Of a DNA stretch of 7,419 bases, positions 6,452 to 7,419 are shown piece after piece. The notes below the pieces were generated by a model that was not told the DNA's origin, did not search any database, and saw only the letters and a list, made by a program, of their open reading frames with translations. The stretch is from NCBI GenBank assembly GCA_029259995.1, contig JAJDEC010000229.1:1-7419 (forward strand), read 5' to 3'. The DNA comes from Phycisphaerae bacterium. Its GTDB lineage: Bacteria; Planctomycetota; Phycisphaerae; UBA1845; UTPLA1. Position 1 is the stretch's first letter. The number at the start of each line of letters is the position of its first letter. Both the position numbers and the translations under genes were made by a program.

Positions 6452-6474
6452 GTTGTGAGTCTTGAGTTGTGAGT
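6448..6474 (+). repeat. Tandem direct repeat overlapping the top6A stop codon
   Basis: TTGAGTTGTGAGT occurs at 6448-6460 and again, identical, at 6462-6474 (period 14). Degenerate TGAGTTGCGAGTTT-type copies continue to about 6505. The first copy includes the top6A stop codon. Simple GAGT/GTGAG strings like this recur between genes in many environmental genome assemblies (recalled, not checked), so it is probably a dispersed low-complexity repeat rather than a functional site. Confidence 0.7.
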
Positions 6475-6515
6475 GATGCGTTTTGCGTGGTGAGTTGCGA
6501 GTTTCGATTCTGTCG

Positions 6516-6532
6516 GGTGGGCCGTGCCGACC
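6516..6532. repeat. Imperfect hairpin, possible dispersed palindrome
   Basis: GGTGGGC (6516-6522) and GCCGACC (6526-6532) pair at 6 of 7 positions around CGT. It resembles GGGTGGGC...GCCCACC palindromes that I recall as intergenic repeats in several bacterial groups. It lies 65 bp after the top6A stop and has no T-run. Confidence 0.4.
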
Positions 6533-6545
6533 ATCGCACCGAGCG

Positions 6546-6572
6546 CCACGCCGACGCCTGACGTCGGCATGG
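6546..6572. terminator. Stable hairpin downstream of top6A, possible terminator
   Basis: GCCGACG (6550-6556), loop CCTGA, and CGTCGGC (6562-6568) form a perfect 7-bp GC-rich stem. After one mismatch, CCA/TGG (6546-6548 and 6570-6572) extend it by three pairs. It lies about 95 bp after the top6A stop. There is no following T-tract on either strand, so it could be a REP-like element or an mRNA-end stabiliser rather than an intrinsic terminator. Confidence 0.35.
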
Positions 6573-6862
6573 ATGGCGAAACTGTCGACGTCGCATGCGA
6601 TCGCGATTTGTCTGTGATGGTTTCTGTTTGCAATCGCGTTTGCACGAGGTAACTCTCGGCCTCGGCTGGTGTTGAGGCGATTTCGTCGATTTCTGCCCCC
6701 CCCGCAAAACGGCGCAAAATCTGCAAAATCGGTTGGGCACGCAGGTGTTGAATCCGGGCGGCATTTGGTGGGCAAATTGTTGAGCCATTGCGTTCGCACG
6801 CGTTGCCTCCGGTTTGCTAAACGCCCTTCCGTCGCCTGCGGCGAAATCTATCATGTGCAAAC

Positions 6863-6910
6863 TCTCGCAAAGTGTCGCAACTTCCCGCAAAATCTTGCGG
6901 CTTCGCGAGA
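6863..6910. repeat. Nested inverted repeat containing three CGCAA direct repeats at 10-bp spacing
   Basis: CGCAA occurs at 6866, 6876 and 6886, exactly one helical turn apart. An inner hairpin pairs CCGCAA (6885-6890) with TTGCGG (6895-6900). An outer stem pairs TCTCGCAAAG (6863-6872) with CTTCGCGAGA (6901-6910) at 9 of 10 positions. A similar cluster of GCAAAA words lies at 6704, 6714 and 6723. Function is unknown; the phased spacing would suit a protein binding one face of the helix. Confidence 0.5.
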
Positions 6911-7254
6911 CAATGCGATTCGCTGCGACGCGTGAGCGACGCGGGCGGCATCATCTGGTTAGGCTTGACCTGTGTTTCGCGTGGGGTGAGGTTGGGGATG
7001 GAGCGTCTCGGCGGGTGGTTGGCCCTCTCGTCATTTCGATTCGGGCAGGATGGAGCGCGCTGGGATCGGAATATGCGCAAGGCGAGTACGGTGCTCGACG
7101 GTATTCATCGGACTACACACGATCTGAGGCCCGCCGATTGTCCGTCGTGATGGATGTGGTTGAGTTCGTGGGCAGCTGAAGATGAGACGACGAGTGCGAC
7201 ATCGCTGCCGAAAGGAAGCGTGTAGACGCAGGATCGACTCCGCGGCCAAACCGC

Positions 7255-7271
7255 TGGTGGACAGGCCACCA
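7255..7271 (-). terminator. Small hairpin downstream of the PEP-CTERM gene
   Basis: TGGTGG (7255-7260) and CCACCA (7266-7271) pair perfectly around a 5-nt loop, about 46 nt after the stop of the minus-strand PEP-CTERM gene. No T-run follows on the minus strand, so a terminator role is only suggested by position. Confidence 0.2.
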
Positions 7272-7317
7272 AAGGCACCCGGCATTGTTTCAAGATTGAC
7301 GTGGAACGATTCGAAAT

Positions 7318-7419
7318 TCAGGCTGAGCGCCGTCGTCGAAGAAGACCTACACAGCCCAGAAAGAGTATCGAAAGCGAGCCCGGTTCGGGGATCGCCGTTG
7401 CGTTGAAATTGTCGAACGC
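7318..7419 (-). CDS. C-terminal end of a PEP-CTERM surface protein, cut by the window edge
   Basis: Only the last 33 codons and the TGA (7320-7318) are inside the window. Read from the edge they give AFDNFNATA, then IPEPGS, the hydrophobic stretch LSILFLGCVGLL, and RRRRSA. This is the complete tripartite PEP-CTERM sorting signal: Pro-Glu-Pro, one membrane-spanning segment, and a terminal arginine cluster. Proteins with this tail are exported and processed by an exosortase, then released or attached at the cell surface, often in biofilm or exopolysaccharide contexts. The FDNF segment just before the signal is typical of the last beta strand of the preceding domain in such proteins. The identity of the rest cannot be known from here. 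It converges with top6A across a long gap. The motif is distinctive, so the call is firm despite the short length. Confidence 0.85.
   Translation of the reverse strand, partial: AFDNFNATAIPEPGSLSILFLGCVGLLRRRRSA

Larger units (their letters stand above)
6452..7317. other. Long convergent intergenic region without a convincing gene
   Basis: The gap of 866 bp lies between the stop of top6A (plus) and the stop of the PEP-CTERM gene (minus), so it needs only terminators, not promoters. It contains the direct repeats and hairpins listed separately, a run of eight C (6696-6703), and the phased CGCAA and GCAAAA clusters. Short frames exist on both strands (for example minus 7031-7285 and plus 6814-7179), but none has a ribosome binding site plus a recognisable domain. 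From about 6960 to 7190 the plus strand is G- and T-rich, the reverse of the C- and A-rich coding strands nearby, which could mark a decayed minus-strand gene. No tRNA or known RNA was recognised. Confidence 0.5.

Noticed and set aside
4199..6799. Minus-strand open frame of 866 codons antisense to the MCP and Top6A genes
   Set aside because: It lies opposite two well-supported genes. Its translation is low-complexity, rich in F, G, D and R with no domain, and the frame is open because C-ending codons deplete antisense stops.
7105..7293. Minus-strand 62-codon frame with an HExxH-like string (AHELNHIHH)
   Set aside because: The motif is short and occurs by chance. There is no surrounding protease fold, no ribosome binding site, and a second unrelated frame overlaps the same bases.
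7226..7419. Plus-strand frame open to the right edge (possible start GTG 7301)
   Set aside because: It has no ribosome binding site, and its arginine run is antisense to the arginine cluster of the PEP-CTERM tail, which is the far better call.

Overview
The window looks like chromosomal DNA of a bacterium, most likely a member of the Planctomycetota. This is inferred from four things: a secreted protein ending in paired dockerin-like EF-hand loops with flanking cysteines, a PEP-CTERM tail ending in an arginine cluster at the right edge, moderately high GC with C-ending codons, and long gene-free gaps. No rRNA, tRNA, CRISPR array, insertion sequence or integrase was found.

Layout, left to right. 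(1) A minus-strand ABC-type ATPase enters from the left edge and starts at 552. It is headed by a sigma70-like promoter whose 17-bp spacer is almost entirely a palindrome. (2) A 625-bp divergent gap follows. (3) A plus-strand B12-dependent-type radical SAM protein lies at 1178-2704. It converges, with only 28 bp between stops, on (4) a minus-strand secreted protein with C-terminal dockerin-like repeats (2733-3566). (5) A 253-bp divergent gap holds two perfect palindromes. (6) A two-gene plus-strand chemotaxis unit follows: an Aer-type PAS protein (3820-4392) and, 7 bp later, a short soluble methyl-accepting chemotaxis protein (4400-5143). (7) With its own promoter comes a topoisomerase VI A subunit / Spo11-like protein with a lysine-rich N-terminal tail (5225-6451). 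(8) An 866-bp convergent gap contains short repeats and hairpins but no convincing gene. (9) The last 33 codons of a minus-strand PEP-CTERM protein (7318 to the right edge) close the window.

The genes do not form one pathway. The PAS and MCP genes very probably work together as a split, soluble version of the energy-taxis receptor Aer. The most notable gene is the Top6A homologue: the family is characteristic of archaea and eukaryotes (Spo11), all catalytic residues are present, and no Top6B ATPase partner lies next to it in this window. The two exported proteins point to an extensive secreted or surface proteome. Both edge genes are incomplete.
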